From contig CATZMG010000087.1 of assembly GCA_958421655.1 (NCBI GenBank), positions 1 to 6,831 on the forward strand: DNA of 6,831 bases, read 5' to 3'. Positions 5,617 through 6,831 of the stretch are shown here, piece after piece. The notes beneath the pieces were generated by a model. It was not told the DNA's origin and did no database searches. It worked only from the letters and a program-made list of their open reading frames with translations. The translations under genes were made by a program, and so were the position numbers. The DNA comes from an uncultured Collinsella sp. GTDB taxonomy: Bacteria; Actinomycetota; Coriobacteriia; Coriobacteriales; Coriobacteriaceae. Every line of letters starts with the position of its first letter. Position 1 is the stretch's first letter.

Positions 5617-5646
5617 ATTATGCCTTGTCCTTGAGGCGGCCCACAA
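5617..5646 (-). promoter_or_regulatory. Candidate promoter of the Dus gene
   Basis: On the minus strand CATAAT (5617-5622, 5 of 6 bases of the -10 consensus) follows TTGTGG (5641-5646, 3 of 6 of the -35 consensus) with an 18-bp spacer. Transcription would begin near 5610, inside the inverted repeat at 5586-5612. Confidence 0.35.
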
Positions 5647-5731
5647 GGCGGAGGCGGTTACTTGACGCCAACCAGCCAACCAGTCGTCGCTGTGCAACGA
5701 AGGTGAATGGCGCCCACGATCAAGCGAGCAC

Positions 5732-5747
5732 CAACAGCACGCTGTTG
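5732..5747. repeat. Short palindrome CAACAGC-AC-GCTGTTG
   Basis: Perfect 7-bp arms (5732-5738 and 5741-5747) around two bases, in the 275-bp gap between the divergent dihydrouridine synthase and membrane-protein genes and about 40 bp upstream of the -10 box at 5785. It has the size and symmetry of a dimeric regulator site, but nothing identifies a binding protein. I see no further gene in this gap. Confidence 0.35.
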
Positions 5748-5784
5748 ACCGCTATGTATGAACAACAGACATCCTCCACTCATC

Positions 5785-5790
5785 TATACT
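5785..5790 (+). promoter_or_regulatory. -10 box of the membrane-protein gene
   Basis: TATACT matches 5 of 6 consensus bases and lies 50 nt before the chosen start codon at 5841. No good -35 hexamer occurs at the usual spacing; a TTGACC at 5745-5750 is too far away. The assignment therefore rests on the -10 box alone. Confidence 0.35.
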
Positions 5791-5840
5791 CAAGAGCGCG
5801 TGCGCATCGCCCCCGAAAAACGATGAGAGTCGAGGCCCCC

Positions 5841-6831
5841 ATGCAGCAACTCACCGAGCAAGAAAAGAAACGCATCCAGCGGTACTGCACATACCCCAAA
5901 ATCGCAGCGACCGCACTCGTCATGTCGTTCGTAGCATGCCTGTTGATGTTGCCGCTCCAAATGGTCAACGATATCGCGTTTCACCAAAAGGAATTCCAAC
6001 CCGCGGGCATATATACCGCCATCGCACTCACCGTAATCGAACTCACCATCTTTTGCTATTGCGCTCTTGCGCCGCGCTTTGGAATGCGGGGCAGACAGTG
6101 GAAGGAGCTGCAGAGCAGGCTTGCGGTAGCCCAAACCAACAAGGACCGTTCCGCGGAGGTCGTCGGTGTGCTCGCCACGCAAGCTGCCGGTCGTCTGCTC
6201 AAGAACAGCGATAACGATGTCGCGCGCAACTTGGGCGGCGCCGCAGAGATTGCCGGAGCCGTAGGGGCAGTTGCCACCGCGACGGATGTTCTAGCCGAAA
6301 CCTCAAGCAATGCCGAAGCCATGGCAAACGCATACGGCGTAACGATTCCAAGCGTCAAGAAGCAGATCATGGCTCTCGTGGTAGTGCCCGCCATTGTGCT
6401 ACTTGGGGTCTACATCCCGCAGTTTGTCCAGGGAAATAACGAGCTTCAGGCAAGAAAGGCTGCAGCTGCCGAACAGCTCACCATTGCACAGGATGCCCTG
6501 GAGCCCGTGTGCGAACGCGTCGCAGCAGACGACCCATACGAGTCGTATCACGACTACGGCTACCGCATTATCGGCTATCTACGCGATAATGACCTCGGCA
6601 CTCAAACAGCCTATGTCTACCTTTCTTTCGATGCAGATGGCATGCTCACGGACGTCGATTACACCAGTCAGATCGACCCCGAGGCAAGCCTTGCAGACAA
6701 CCTCGCCCGCGCCGAGCAGGATATCGCGACGCTCTGTACCCCGCTCAATGGGTTGGACATTTCCGTTGCCACACCGGGCCTCCTCACGCCATGCAGCCTG
6801 TCGGATGATTTTAAACAGGCATTTTTAGCCG
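5841..6831 (+). CDS. Unrecognised three-helix membrane protein, 3' end outside the window
   Basis: An open frame of 330 codons reaches the right edge without a stop, so the protein is incomplete. I do not recognise the family. Hydrophobic segments at about 21-43, 55-77 and 175-195 predict three membrane helices. An Ala/Gly-rich segment (about 108-165, including GGAAEIAGAVGAVATATDVLAE) lies between helices 2 and 3 and should be cytoplasmic. After helix 3, a short helical stretch (about 200-222, ELQARKAAAAEQL) leads into an acidic soluble region, probably outside the cell, with a YVYLSFDADGMLTDVDYTS segment (258-276) that looks like a beta-rich domain. GAGG 5 nt before the ATG supports the start at 5841; an in-frame ATG at 5823 lacks a binding site. 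A -10 box lies at 5785. Continuous frame, native-like codons and alternating hydrophobic/polar blocks make this a real gene; its role is unknown. Confidence 0.8.
   Translation, partial: MQQLTEQEKKRIQRYCTYPKIAATALVMSFVACLLMLPLQMVNDIAFHQKEFQPAGIYTAIALTVIELTIFCYCALAPRFGMRGRQWKELQSRLAVAQTNKDRSAEVVGVLATQAAGRLLKNSDNDVARNLGGAAEIAGAVGAVATATDVLAETSSNAEAMANAYGVTIPSVKKQIMALVVVPAIVLLGVYIPQFVQGNNELQARKAAAAEQLTIAQDALEPVCERVAADDPYESYHDYGYRIIGYLRDNDLGTQTAYVYLSFDADGMLTDVDYTSQIDPEASLADNLARAEQDIATLCTPLNGLDISVATPGLLTPCSLSDDFKQAFLA

Noticed and set aside
5790..6394. Minus-strand frames (5790-6182, 6056-6394) and the plus-strand frame at 6394-6828 near the right edge
   Set aside because: All conflict with the continuous plus-strand frame from 5841, which has membrane helices, a ribosome binding site and a -10 box. 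The alternatives have none of these.

Overview
The window looks like a chromosomal segment from a moderately high-GC gut anaerobe. I favour a Coriobacteriia member such as Collinsella, inferred from codon style, the iron-sulfur and radical-SAM enzymes, and the type of short intergenic palindromes. No 16S or other phylogenetic marker is present, so this is only a guess. Eight protein genes are supported: seven complete and one running off the right edge.

Positions 1-2175 (minus strand) hold a compact three-gene operon that looks like a peptide-modification (RiPP) locus. In transcription order it has a 118-residue Cys-rich precursor built almost entirely of ACGX repeats, a flavin split-barrel protein fused to a 2[4Fe-4S] ferredoxin, and a radical SAM/SPASM maturase. 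Each gene has a clear ribosome binding site and the gaps are 24 and 46 bp. A divergent HxlR-type regulator starts at 2375. The 199-bp gap between the two transcription units contains two inverted repeats that could be its operators. No transporter or dedicated peptidase gene is visible.

Positions 2849-4460 (plus strand) hold a two-gene protein ADP-ribosylation module: a zinc-type macrodomain ADP-ribosylhydrolase overlapping a class M sirtuin (SirTM) by 59 bp. In known systems the sirtuin adds ADP-ribose to a lipoylated GcvH-like carrier and the macrodomain removes it. The carrier and lipoate ligase that usually accompany the pair are absent here.

Positions 4606-5565 (minus strand) encode a tRNA-dihydrouridine synthase, convergent with the sirtuin. 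From 5841 a plus-strand membrane protein of unrecognised family runs to the right edge with no stop codon.

Two copies of the same palindromic element, with a GGGGACGTTCTT stem, sit directly behind the stop codons of the minus-strand genes at 20-71 and 4555-4598. The right copy is preceded by a separate terminator-like hairpin (4485-4546), and the left edge of the window starts inside what appears to be the tail of the same hairpin. The most interesting region is the ACGX operon: its repeat class appears to be known bioinformatically, but the product is, as far as I know, undescribed. The ferredoxin-flavoprotein partner, the regulator and a 110/111-identical internal duplication are notable features of it.
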